Part shown: piece by piece, positions 17,134-25,001 of the stretch
Layout of the letters: each line of letters begins with the position of its first letter
How positions within the stretch are numbered: position 1 is the first letter of the stretch
Assembly: GCA_014872785.1 (NCBI GenBank)
Contig: WKFJ01000037.1
Location: forward strand, 29,214-93,213
DNA from: Alteromonadaceae bacterium
GTDB lineage: Bacteria; Pseudomonadota; Gammaproteobacteria; Enterobacterales; Alteromonadaceae
DNA length: 64,000 nucleotides
Reading direction: 5' to 3'
Position numbers and translations under genes: made by a program
Notes under the pieces: generated by a model
What the model saw: the letters and a program-made list of their open reading frames with translations, nothing else
The model's database searches: none
What the model was told of the DNA's origin: nothing

Positions 17134-17820
17134 ATGTCCTTTGCCTACAATGAATTGAAACTATATGAGTCGTTAATGTTGCTGGCACTTTGCGAAGAAA
17201 AAGGCACGATTAGCGGCAGTTATATCAACTATACCTGTGTTGCGGCCATGTTGGCAGAATTGCTGCTGCTTAACAAAATAGACGTTGAGGACGATCGCAA
17301 GAAGCGAGTTCGTGTGCTTGATAGGTCATTAACCGGCGATGCTCTGCTTGATGAGATGTTGTTGGATATTGGCGAATCCTCTCGCGGCAGGGACTTACAA
17401 TCGTGGGTGCAAAGACTAGGAGCTTCGGAAAAGATAAAACACAAGGTCGCGCAAGTGCTGGTGGACCATGGCATTGTGCAATTGGAAGAGCAAAAAGTAC
17501 TGTGGTTATTTACACAAAAAGTTTATCCAGAGATCAATCCTGAGCCAGAGAAAAAGCTCCGAGCTGAGCTACGTGATGCTGTTTTAACTAATGCATCGCA
17601 GCTGGAACCGCGTTTGGTGGTCTTGTTGTCTTTAGTCAAAAGTTCGCGACTTCTACCACAAGTGTTCAGCAAACAAGAGCTTTTACAAAACAAGGCCAAA
17701 ATTGAGGAAATCGTCAGTGGTGAGTCTTTAGGCGAAGCAGCGGGTGCTGCAATTAGCGCCGTTGAAACAGCGGTTATAATTCCTGCCATTACCGCGGCGA
17801 CATCAGTCACTGCGGTATAA
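17134..17820 (+). CDS. GPP34 (GOLPH3/Vps74-like) family protein
   Basis: A 228-residue protein of the GPP34 family, whose eukaryotic members bind phosphatidylinositol-4-phosphate at the Golgi. Visible family features are the N-terminal ESLMLLALCEEKGT, the helix VAAMLAELLLLNKI, an RVLD-x-S-L-TGD strand, the loop after LLDEMLLDI and the C-terminal helical region. Bacterial homologues are scattered and their role is unknown. The last 35 residues (LGEAAGAAISAVETAVIIPAI) are hydrophobic and could form a membrane-attachment hairpin. ATG 17134 follows GAGGAG-like sequence (ATGAGGAGCG). It is an isolated gene. Confidence 0.85.
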   Translation: MSFAYNELKLYESLMLLALCEEKGTISGSYINYTCVAAMLAELLLLNKIDVEDDRKKRVRVLDRSLTGDALLDEMLLDIGESSRGRDLQSWVQRLGASEKIKHKVAQVLVDHGIVQLEEQKVLWLFTQKVYPEINPEPEKKLRAELRDAVLTNASQLEPRLVVLLSLVKSSRLLPQVFSKQELLQNKAKIEEIVSGESLGEAAGAAISAVETAVIIPAITAATSVTAV

Positions 17821-17824
17821 TTGA

Positions 17825-18829
17825 TTATTCTACCTTAAACTTGAAGATTGCCTCATTCGCCAATTCAACCGCTAATGCAATCGCTTCTTCACTGCGAGCG
17901 TAATCGTTGGCTTGCACCCCCTTTTCTTGCCAGTTTTGTTTAGTAACTGGGTGTCCTAATGTGGCGTAAGTTAGCTTAAGTTGTTGATTGGCTCCCACCG
18001 GGATGAACTTGTACATTTGCGCAATTCCCATTGTGTCTTCTCCCACAATGTTGGCTCGTCCTAAACCTTGTAGTGTGAAGCTGAACCATTCCCACACTCC
18101 TTCCACAAAAGCCGAATGCAGGACAAAAACCGGAATATCTCTTGCGCCCTCAAGGACGGCTGTTTTTCGAATTGAATACAGCTCAAAAGAGTTCGCCGGG
18201 CTGTGCTTTGTGACCGACGATAAGTGAGTATTGGGCTTAACAAAATGGCTTAGCAGACTATTGGCGATATCTATGTTGGTCGTTCCAGTGTCTCGCAAGT
18301 CGATAACCAGTGCCGACACATTGTGAAGTTCCGCTAGGGCTTTATCGACAGCTTGTATAGCAGACTCGTTGGCGAAATCACCAGCCAAACTGAGTAGACC
18401 TATATTTCCCTGTAAGCGCTGAGTAGTGATGTTGTTATTCGAAGTGAAACCATTGAAATTCTCATCTTTGCTTAACAGGCTGCCTGATGTTATTGGCAAT
18501 AATGCTAAACTGCGATCGCCAGTGCTGTTTATCAGTAGTTTTTCCAACTCAAGGAGAAATACGGTGGCGTCATAACCCTTGTTAAACTTTGGCTTATCTC
18601 TGAATTGTTGTAAGGCGAATATTGCTTTTTTTACTTTGTTTTGATGCAAATACTCTTGCTGTAGCGCAACAATGCTATTGTCGATGATGCTGTGGATGTC
18701 AGTTCGTGAAAAATGCTCCTGCAATATTCGCCGCTCTACCTGCGCCAATGCTGAGCTAGAGATACCAATTAACAGCAAACATGTTAGAAACCATTTATGC
18801 AAAGCTACCTCTTTAGCAAATTCCAGCAT
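17825..18829 (-). CDS. S41 (tail-specific) peptidase-like protein lacking the catalytic serine
   Basis: A 334-residue exported protein: signal peptide 1-29 (SSSALA-Q), a helical N-terminal region and an S41 C-terminal-processing-peptidase fold (about 140-320) with GNIGLLSLAGDF, the VSALVIDLRDTGTT strand and ANIVGEDTMG. In active S41 enzymes the strand IPVxVLTS is followed by TFSAAEEF with the nucleophilic Ser. Here it reads IPVFVLHSAFVEGVWEWF, with Gly at about residue 244 in place of Ser. It is therefore likely a non-catalytic relative, perhaps peptide-binding. It is divergent from the LysE-type gene. Confidence 0.75.
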   Translation of the reverse strand: MLEFAKEVALHKWFLTCLLLIGISSSALAQVERRILQEHFSRTDIHSIIDNSIVALQQEYLHQNKVKKAIFALQQFRDKPKFNKGYDATVFLLELEKLLINSTGDRSLALLPITSGSLLSKDENFNGFTSNNNITTQRLQGNIGLLSLAGDFANESAIQAVDKALAELHNVSALVIDLRDTGTTNIDIANSLLSHFVKPNTHLSSVTKHSPANSFELYSIRKTAVLEGARDIPVFVLHSAFVEGVWEWFSFTLQGLGRANIVGEDTMGIAQMYKFIPVGANQQLKLTYATLGHPVTKQNWQEKGVQANDYARSEEAIALAVELANEAIFKFKVE

Positions 18830-18892
18830 ACTTTGCCAAATGGCTACGAAACGGGTAATTTCAAGCTTTAGGACGTTTTATCCAACAGGAAT

Positions 18893-19495
18893 ATGGTCGA
18901 CTACAGCGTATTTATCCTCACATTGTTGCCTTTTGCGCTCTCACCAGGAGCAAGTTTCACTCTGGCAATAAGCAACGTTGCTCAGGTAGGGTTGCGAGGT
19001 TGTGTGAGTGTGATCATTGGCACAACTGGTGGCATTGTCTTTTATTCGCTTTTAGTGGGCTTTGGCGTGCTCGAACTCATCACTCGATATCCCATAATGT
19101 TCACGCTGATTTCTGTCTTGGGAAGCCTGTTTTTATTTTGGATTGGCTGTAAGTTATTGCATGCAGGTTGGGTTGCTCTTAAGCACAAAACGGCGCTGAG
19201 AACTCAAGTCGCTACCACCAAAGATGCCTTGCTATTGAGTGTCTTTAACGCCAAAGGCGCCATGCTTTATCTAACTGTTTTTCCAGTATTTGCCGGCTCT
19301 AGTTTAGTTAAGTTGACCACTTTGGCTAGTATTCATTTTGCAGTAATGGCAAGTTGGACTTTACTTGCCAGCTTTCTATTTTTACATGCTGCAAAATGGT
19401 TTCAACTCGACAAGTTACGCATTGTTGTCAATGTAGTCGGAGGCCTTTGCTTGCTGGTCATGGCATTGCGAATGGCGGCAGGAATAGACCTGTAA
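18893..19495 (+). CDS. LysE/RhtB-family amino-acid exporter
   Basis: A 200-residue inner-membrane exporter with about six helices and the family hallmarks LSPGASFTLAISNVAQVGLRGC near the N-terminus (the usual PGP motif reads PGA) and the LSVFNAKGAMLYLTVFPVFAG segment, equivalent to NPKA. Such proteins export amino acids or similar solutes by proton exchange. It starts 63 bases from the divergent S41-like gene and ends 4 bases before the convergent membrane protein. Substrate cannot be told. Confidence 0.88.
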   Translation: MVDYSVFILTLLPFALSPGASFTLAISNVAQVGLRGCVSVIIGTTGGIVFYSLLVGFGVLELITRYPIMFTLISVLGSLFLFWIGCKLLHAGWVALKHKTALRTQVATTKDALLLSVFNAKGAMLYLTVFPVFAGSSLVKLTTLASIHFAVMASWTLLASFLFLHAAKWFQLDKLRIVVNVVGGLCLLVMALRMAAGIDL

Positions 19496-19499
19496 TATG

Positions 19500-19901
19500 C
19501 TACAAAAAATGACTCACTATCTGGTCGTAATTTAGAGCGAGGTATAGCAAGGTGGCTAGATTCGCAAATACCAAAATGGGTAAAAACCACAGCGCCAGAA
19601 CCACAAGCGAGCCTTCGTTCAAATAGATAACAAACATGGTAAGGCCTAAGCCAATGTAGAGGTCGAGGCCAATTTGGCGAGACCATAAAAAAGGCCATGT
19701 ACGTTTGATGGTTTTAAAAAAGTTTTCTTTGCTCGTGCAATACAGCGAATATCCTAAAAAGCCAAATAACACCAACCATACTAGTGGTTTGCCTAACGCA
19801 TAAGCCCCTTCACTTATAAACAGATTCTCACCCTTGTGAAATACAATGGCGAGTACAAAAAAGACGGCATAAAACAGCCAAAGTGCATTTCGTTTTAACA
19901 T
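19500..19901 (-). CDS. hypothetical four-helix membrane protein, probably TetR-controlled
   Basis: A 133-residue integral membrane protein with hydrophobic segments at about 5-22, 36-52, 75-92 and 96-120. No family is recognised. Its start faces the divergent TetR gene across 105 bases that contain two 13-bp palindromes (19948-19982). By the usual logic of divergent TetR pairs, it is the probable regulated target, possibly a resistance or lipid-related membrane protein, but no ligand can be inferred. Confidence 0.65.
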   Translation of the reverse strand: MLKRNALWLFYAVFFVLAIVFHKGENLFISEGAYALGKPLVWLVLFGFLGYSLYCTSKENFFKTIKRTWPFLWSRQIGLDLYIGLGLTMFVIYLNEGSLVVLALWFLPILVFANLATLLYLALNYDQIVSHFL

Positions 19902-19947
19902 GACAATATCCTCTTAGATGTTTGGGTGCGTTAAAAAAGACTTTTAA

Positions 19948-19982
19948 TGACGAATCGTCACCATTTTAGTGACGATTCGTCA
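19948..19982. promoter_or_regulatory. twin TetR-type operators
   Basis: TGACGAATCGTCA (19948-19960) and TGACGATTCGTCA (19970-19982) are perfect 13-bp palindromes apart from the central base, spaced 22 bases start to start, about two helical turns. They lie between the TetR gene and the divergent membrane protein. Confidence 0.8.
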
Positions 19983-20006
19983 CTAAAAGGTCAACACTAT
20001 TTTTGT

Positions 20007-20753
20007 ATGCCTAAGATTATTACTGAAGCTGAGTTCAATGCCCGAGAAGAACATATCGTTAACGCGGCAAGTCAGGTCATAAAAGAACAGGGCTTTGCGG
20101 CTCTTACTATGGACAAAGTGGTGTCTAAAGTGCCGTATGCAAAAGGCAGTGTATATAAGCACTTCAATTCTATAGAAGAGATTTTGTTGGCAATTAGCAA
20201 TAGTGGGGCTCACCACTTGATATCGCTGTTAGAGCGTGCGCGTAATTATTCAGGTAACTCGCGCCAGCGTTATCTCGCCAGAGCGCAGGCTTATTTTCTG
20301 TATAGTCAGCTACATCCCGTCGAATTTATTTGTGAGCTTGACGCCATTTCGCCAGCAGTATTAGAAAAAGCCAGCGAGCGACATCGAACCGAGGGACAGT
20401 TGATACTCAATCGCTTCTATAAGTTATCGGCGGAATTTGTTGAACAAGGCGTGTTAGAAGGAACGCTTGTGTTACCTGCTGATATTTCTGCCAGACGGGT
20501 TGCTAAAACTTCTTGGAGCATGGAATTTGGGGTCAGCAGTTATGCCATTGCCGCCAGTTTTGGTGCAAAACGAGACGCCAAGACCGATGCCTTGAAACTA
20601 CAACAAGATTTGTGCTGGATGGTGAACGTCTTTCTAGATGGCCTTAACTGGCAGCCAATTACTGAGAATAAAGACGTATGGAGCCAATGGTGCAACATTC
20701 GGCATACCGTATTTAATAACGAATTTGAGCAGCTAGGTTTGTTGGCTGATTAG
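20007..20753 (+). CDS. TetR-family transcriptional regulator
   Basis: A 248-residue repressor: the N-terminal helix-turn-helix (ITEAEFNAREEHIVNAASQVI, then GFAALTMDKVVSKVPYAKGSVYKHFNSIEEIL) is classic TetR; the rest is a helical ligand-binding and dimer domain. I start at ATG 20007. An in-frame ATG at 19947 would place both operators inside the coding region and has no ribosome site. It is probably autoregulated and represses the divergent membrane gene through the twin palindromes. Effector unknown. Confidence 0.88.
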   Translation: MPKIITEAEFNAREEHIVNAASQVIKEQGFAALTMDKVVSKVPYAKGSVYKHFNSIEEILLAISNSGAHHLISLLERARNYSGNSRQRYLARAQAYFLYSQLHPVEFICELDAISPAVLEKASERHRTEGQLILNRFYKLSAEFVEQGVLEGTLVLPADISARRVAKTSWSMEFGVSSYAIAASFGAKRDAKTDALKLQQDLCWMVNVFLDGLNWQPITENKDVWSQWCNIRHTVFNNEFEQLGLLAD

Positions 20754-20768
20754 GAAACTGAGCATTAT

Positions 20769-21119
20769 CTATTTTTCTTTTACGTGTGCTATGGCGTTTT
20801 CAATTAACTCAAACACATGATGGTCTGTCAGGCTGTAGATGATGTGTTTTCCCTCTCGCTTCTTGCTTACCAAGTTTTCATTGCGCAGAGTTTTCAGTCG
20901 TTGTGACACAGTAGACATTTGGTCTTTGGTTGCTAGTTCAGAAACACAAGCTTCCTTTTTTGCAAGTATCGCCATCAACTTGAGACGCTCTGGGTCTGCA
21001 AGGGCTTTGAACAACTGTGCCGCTTTTTCGAAGGTTTCATCTTTTTCGTCGATGACATTGCGTTGCTGCTCATGTTCGTGGAATTCATCATGGCCTGTAG
21101 GATCTTTGTCTTGAGTCAC
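20769..21119 (-). CDS. ArsR/SmtB-family zinc-responsive repressor
   Basis: A 116-residue winged-helix metal sensor. The DNA-binding core is LFKALADPERLKLMAILAKKEACVSELATKDQMSTVSQRLKTLR. The C-terminal helix carries Asp99, His101, His112 and Glu115 (DHHVFELIENAIAHVKE), the same residues and spacing as the alpha-5 zinc site of SmtB. It is therefore probably a zinc (or cobalt) sensor that derepresses metal-resistance genes. It starts with GTG and lies downstream of, and probably in one operon with, the metal permease. A candidate operator is the inverted repeat at 23194-23223. Confidence 0.88.
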   Translation of the reverse strand: MTQDKDPTGHDEFHEHEQQRNVIDEKDETFEKAAQLFKALADPERLKLMAILAKKEACVSELATKDQMSTVSQRLKTLRNENLVSKKREGKHIIYSLTDHHVFELIENAIAHVKEK

Positions 21120-21209
21120 GTTTTATTCTCAAACACTTAATTATTTCATTACTTGATGAATTATGTACTGGCCATGGTTGAGTTAGCAATCATTTTCCTC
21201 AGTATTCAG

Positions 21210-23072
21210 CTAATGATTGTGGTGAGAATGTCCATGGTTGTGATGTGAATGGCTGCTTTCTGCGTGTGCATGTTCTGAATGATGATGCTCGCCGTGAGCG
21301 TGATGGCAGTGGCTACCGTGCTCATGATCGTGGCTGCAATTACCGTCAGCATCGTGCTGATGGGGTACAAGCTGTAGTAGGAATGACCTCATGCCGTTGC
21401 GATAGACTGAATAGCTGAACAAGGCCAATAACACGACTAAAGCGCTCCAGTGGAGTAACCCAAATTCATGGGCGTTGGCGGTCATATCGATAGGTTGGAA
21501 ATTTGGTAGCAGAGCATTCGTTGCCATCCCCAAGGCGATCGCAGTGGTGAAACAAGAAAACGCTAATAACCCAGCACTAAACTTATTGTGCAGTTGAGCC
21601 AGCACCCCAAAAGTAGAAATGTTGGTAGCGGGCCCGGCGAGTAAAAAGGCAAGTCCGGCGCCTGGTGAGACGCCACCGACTAAGAAGATAGCTACCAATG
21701 GTGTGGCGCTTGAAGCGCACACATAAACCGGAATACCTAACCCTGCGAAGACAACAACTTGCCAGGTTGGTGATATTGCCCCTAGCTGCAGATCGTTTAA
21801 AACTGGATGAATTGCTGCCGCTATAACAATTCCAGCCAATATCCACGGCGCAATATGGTCTAGCAGATCGTGAGTTGCATAGTGCATTCCCGATTTTAAC
21901 TTGCTCTCAAAAGAACCATGATGGTGGCTGTCTTTTATTTGTACTTTGGGGGCATCTGCCTTAGGGATATATTTTGATACTACTAGTGCAACAATAACGG
22001 CCAAAATTGCAGCACATACTAAACGCATAACTGTCAAATCGGCACCTAGCAAGGGAAGTGATATCAACAGCGCATCAATACCTAATTCTGGAGTTGCGAT
22101 TAAAAACGCAATGGCTGCACTAGGCGGAACGCCTTTCTTAATGAGAGTGTGGTAAACCGGTACGACACTGCATGAACACAATGGTAACGGGATCCCAACT
22201 ACCATCCCCTTGGTCGCTTGCGGCAACGATTTCCCTTTTTTCAACCAATTAGTAAAGGTATCAGGTAAAAACGATTTAATTATTCCAGCGAATAAAAAGG
22301 CTAAAAGCAACATAGGCGCAGTTTCTAATGACAAATAAACCAGCGTGTCTAATGCCTCTTCGACCCAATGCAATTCCCCTTCGTGATGGTGAGAATGTTG
22401 TAGCAGATAGAAAACACTAACAAGTCCCAGTAGGTTGCCTATACCTTCAGCTTTGTTATTGGTGTTGTGGTGGTGTTTATCAATGTCGCCAAATGAGGGT
22501 TTGTGAAAAATTACGTGGATAAGCGTACCTACTACGAATGCTTGCAAATCTGCAATTGTATTGGTTTGAAGTGGGGTAACCAAAGCATCGGTATAGAAAA
22601 ATCCAAGTAAAGTACCCGTGGCAATCAATGCCAGCATGGATACAGACACGATGGTGCCAAAATGGGGACGTACAAACCACCAAACAAATAAACCTATGGG
22701 GATGCGATGAAGCGCGACGCTTAACGCTAAGTTGTGATGGGAGTCTTCCATAGACAGAGCTGCACCGTCAATTAATGCGTGAATAAGTAAACCGCACACA
22801 CCTGCCATCGCCGCCAATTTATGCACAACAGCTCGGTTGTGAAATGCCTTTTCACTGAGGGCAGGCAACGCCAAACCAAACAACATTGCCAACATAACCC
22901 CGGGACCTGCAAGTTCGATTAATTCTGGCAAGATGTCTAAAACCACGAGCGCCACGATCACTACAAATACAAAGCCGTTTAACGACGAAAAAATGATTCG
23001 TTTATGTTTGGGGATTAAATTTAATAGCGGTGCAACAAACAGTAGTGCGATGCTCAGAAACAGCAATGACAA
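21210..23072 (-). CDS. SO_0444-type metal efflux permease with N-terminal ZIP-like domain and His-rich tail
   Basis: A 620-residue multi-pass membrane protein. Residues 1-200 look like a ZIP transporter half: HALIDGAALS (His98, Asp102) and ALHRIPIGL (His122, Pro125) match the metal-binding motifs of ZIP helices IV and V. Residues 240-560 are a YraQ/DUF318-type permease with the signature PLPLCSCSVVPVYHTLIKKG and a second VCASSATPLVAIFLVGG repeat, as in the SO_0444 Cu/Zn efflux family. A His-rich loop follows about residue 205, and the last 50 residues are about half histidine. It is likely a zinc exporter regulated by the downstream SmtB-like repressor. Confidence 0.85.
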   Translation of the reverse strand: MSLLFLSIALLFVAPLLNLIPKHKRIIFSSLNGFVFVVIVALVVLDILPELIELAGPGVMLAMLFGLALPALSEKAFHNRAVVHKLAAMAGVCGLLIHALIDGAALSMEDSHHNLALSVALHRIPIGLFVWWFVRPHFGTIVSVSMLALIATGTLLGFFYTDALVTPLQTNTIADLQAFVVGTLIHVIFHKPSFGDIDKHHHNTNNKAEGIGNLLGLVSVFYLLQHSHHHEGELHWVEEALDTLVYLSLETAPMLLLAFLFAGIIKSFLPDTFTNWLKKGKSLPQATKGMVVGIPLPLCSCSVVPVYHTLIKKGVPPSAAIAFLIATPELGIDALLISLPLLGADLTVMRLVCAAILAVIVALVVSKYIPKADAPKVQIKDSHHHGSFESKLKSGMHYATHDLLDHIAPWILAGIVIAAAIHPVLNDLQLGAISPTWQVVVFAGLGIPVYVCASSATPLVAIFLVGGVSPGAGLAFLLAGPATNISTFGVLAQLHNKFSAGLLAFSCFTTAIALGMATNALLPNFQPIDMTANAHEFGLLHWSALVVLLALFSYSVYRNGMRSFLLQLVPHQHDADGNCSHDHEHGSHCHHAHGEHHHSEHAHAESSHSHHNHGHSHHNH

Positions 23073-23193
23073 GGGGGAAAACTCTGCAATTTGATGTGTT
23101 GATATACTATCACAGGCACCTTCTTTGTGAAATTACCTATTTTTTAATGTCACCAGATTGCTTTAAGTTGACAGTGGTTGAAACTTAAACAAT

Positions 23194-23223
23194 AATACAT
23201 TTCAACAATTAATGAAATGTATT
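23194..23223. promoter_or_regulatory. inverted repeat, candidate metalloregulator operator
   Basis: AATACATTTCA (23194-23204) and TGAAATGTATT (23213-23223) are exact 11-bp reverse complements around an 8-base spacer, 16 bp before the His-rich gene and in the divergent promoter region shared with the permease. AT-rich interrupted palindromes of this kind are typical of SmtB/ArsR sites. It could also form an mRNA hairpin. Confidence 0.6.
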
Positions 23224-23239
23224 GCTTTAAGAGGGTTTT

Positions 23240-23590
23240 ATGAGTAAATGTAATATCCACGAAAATCATGACCATGAGCACGGTCCGGGTTGCGGGCACA
23301 CCGCTATCAAACATGGTGATCATACAGACTATATACATGATGGTCATTTACACCATGTTCATGGAGACCACGTTGATGAGCATTCATTAGACGTGAATGA
23401 TGTCAACCCAGATACTTGCACTGGCGGGCATGAGTGCGCTGGGCACGATGCCGATCATGTGCATGGACCGGGTTGCGGTCATGAGGCGGTTCCGCACGGT
23501 GATCATATAGACTACATTGTTGACGGACACCTGCATCACCAACACAATGGTCATTGTGACAACCACGGACCAGTGGAAATCTTGTCTTAA
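23240..23590 (+). CDS. histidine-rich metal-binding protein with internal duplication
   Basis: A 116-residue soluble protein with no signal peptide, extremely rich in His, Asp and Gly. Two copies of about 35 residues (GPGCGHTAIKHGDHTDYIHD at about 15-50 and GPGCGHEAVPHGDHIDYIVD at about 76-110) include DGHLHH and a CGH metal-ligand pattern. It is likely a cytoplasmic zinc or other divalent-metal buffer. AGAGGG precedes the ATG. It is divergent from the permease and shares its regulatory region, so co-induction by metal is likely. Similar short proteins are sometimes misannotated as enzymes. Confidence 0.85.
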   Translation: MSKCNIHENHDHEHGPGCGHTAIKHGDHTDYIHDGHLHHVHGDHVDEHSLDVNDVNPDTCTGGHECAGHDADHVHGPGCGHEAVPHGDHIDYIVDGHLHHQHNGHCDNHGPVEILS

Positions 23591-23610
23591 TAAAAAGACC
23601 AATTTATGCA

Positions 23611-23638
23611 ATAACGAGCCATAAAAGCGGCTCGTTAT
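23611..23638. terminator. hairpin between convergent genes
   Basis: ATAACGAGCC and GGCTCGTTAT form a 10-bp stem with an 8-base loop between the His-rich gene and the convergent hydrolase gene. No long T-run follows, so efficiency as an intrinsic terminator is uncertain. Confidence 0.6.
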
Positions 23639-24411
23639 CTGAGCTCTTTTAAAATCAATCGCATTGTTGAGCGATTAATGCCCATCCCCAAATGCGACAC
23701 ATTATTTTCAATGAACTTGGTACTAGTGTCCTCTGGACTAACACTGGCCGACCAATCGACAATAGCGTCAGTTTTACTGACGATAGCGCTGATTTTACTC
23801 TTGATGGGAAGTTGGTTGCGTTTATCTACTTCTTGTTCTATCCAATCTAGGTTTAGCCCACGTGCTTTCAATATTTTTGCGGCTTTTGTGTACTTGGGTC
23901 CGCCGATTATGGGTGAACCTAAGGTCACCACTTGATCAACAATGTCGGGTAAATCGCGAGCCACTTCGCGGGCAATGGTGCCACCTAAGCTCCAACCTAC
24001 CAAAGACACTGGCGTTTTGTTCGCCTCAGCATAACTCTTAACACGCGCGACCATTTTGTCGCACAACATAGGCACACCAGCCTCACCTCTGTGGGGAGTG
24101 GGAATATCGACATCCCAACTGATCTGATGGGGATCATCCTGTAAATCAAGTCCTGCTTTATTTATCCCAAGACCCCAGCCCACCACATTAAAACCGTGTT
24201 TTTGTAGGTAGTAGCGAAGCGGCATCATACTCACATCGCCTGCGCCGAACCCAGGTAATACAAAGACGGTTCTACCTTTACCTATGTTTTCTACTTCTGA
24301 CAATGACAGCGAGACCATACGACCGGGTAAGGTAAGCAAATCGGCAGCTGCTCGTAACTCAAGCAAGCTATAAATGCTAGGTGGTGTGGAGCGATGATTG
24401 GCTGTCTGCAT
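23635..24411 (-). CDS. alpha/beta-fold hydrolase
   Basis: A 258-residue hydrolase with the oxyanion-hole region TVFVLPGFGAGDVSMMPLRYYL, nucleophile elbow GWSLGG (Ser at about residue 140), a likely acid in KTDAIVD and a C-terminal His in NNVSHLGMG. It resembles small esterase/lipase-like proteins; no signal peptide is present. Its ATG overlaps the TAA of the upstream MarR gene (TAATG), indicating translational coupling. The pair suggests a MarR-sensed small-molecule ester substrate. Confidence 0.85.
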   Translation of the reverse strand: MQTANHRSTPPSIYSLLELRAAADLLTLPGRMVSLSLSEVENIGKGRTVFVLPGFGAGDVSMMPLRYYLQKHGFNVVGWGLGINKAGLDLQDDPHQISWDVDIPTPHRGEAGVPMLCDKMVARVKSYAEANKTPVSLVGWSLGGTIAREVARDLPDIVDQVVTLGSPIIGGPKYTKAAKILKARGLNLDWIEQEVDKRNQLPIKSKISAIVSKTDAIVDWSASVSPEDTSTKFIENNVSHLGMGINRSTMRLILKELR

Positions 24412-24908
24412 TAGTTTTTCTCTCGTGCTATTGATTGGGGGGTGTTGGATAAAAGTGTATCGATGTCCATTTTTTCTAAGTGAATTCGCATTTGCTGCAT
24501 TAGCGTTCCGACCTTTTCTATTTCGTCTTCACTGAAAGGAGCAAGCTGTTCGCGTATAAATCGTTTTCCTGCTCGCTTAGCGTCACAGACAATGGTTTGA
24601 CCCGATTCGGTCAATACATAGTGAATAGACCGTGCGTCTTCGGCATTTACCGTGGTTTGCAATACCTTGCGCTCGAGTAACCTTTTGGTAACTCCTGTGA
24701 TGTTGCCTTTAGTCACGAGTAAATGTTCGGCAATGCGTTTGGGAGTGGCGTGTTTCCCCAGGCTTTCAAAGGCCAACAACACATCAAACTGCGATGGTGT
24801 CAGGTCGAAGTGCTTCATGAGCACTGCATACTTCTGACTGCAGACCTGGTAGGCCGACACCACACTGCGCCATGACCACTGTAAGGTTTTATCATCAACA
24901 AGTTGCAA
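24411..24908 (-). CDS. MarR-family transcriptional regulator
   Basis: A 165-residue winged-helix regulator. The core LTPSQFDVLLAFESLGKHATPKRIAEHLLVTKGNITGVTKRLLERKVLQ is a typical MarR domain followed by the beta-wing (EDARSIHYVLTESG). It is the first gene of a two-gene operon with the alpha/beta hydrolase, their start and stop overlapping. A 14-bp perfect palindrome at 24934-24947, 26 bases upstream of the start, is a good autoregulatory operator. Confidence 0.88.
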   Translation of the reverse strand: MQLVDDKTLQWSWRSVVSAYQVCSQKYAVLMKHFDLTPSQFDVLLAFESLGKHATPKRIAEHLLVTKGNITGVTKRLLERKVLQTTVNAEDARSIHYVLTESGQTIVCDAKRAGKRFIREQLAPFSEDEIEKVGTLMQQMRIHLEKMDIDTLLSNTPQSIAREKN

Positions 24909-24933
24909 AGTACGTCATTCCAAAATTATTTTG

Positions 24934-24947
24934 GTTTAGTACTAAAC
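24934..24947. promoter_or_regulatory. candidate MarR operator
   Basis: GTTTAGTACTAAAC is a perfect 14-bp palindrome 26 bases before the MarR start; a further GGTTTAG half-site follows at about 24955. Confidence 0.6.
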
Positions 24948-25001
24948 TAAATGCGGTTTAGATCACAATTGTTGAACTCAGACCGGATGTTTAGGTGAAA
25001 A

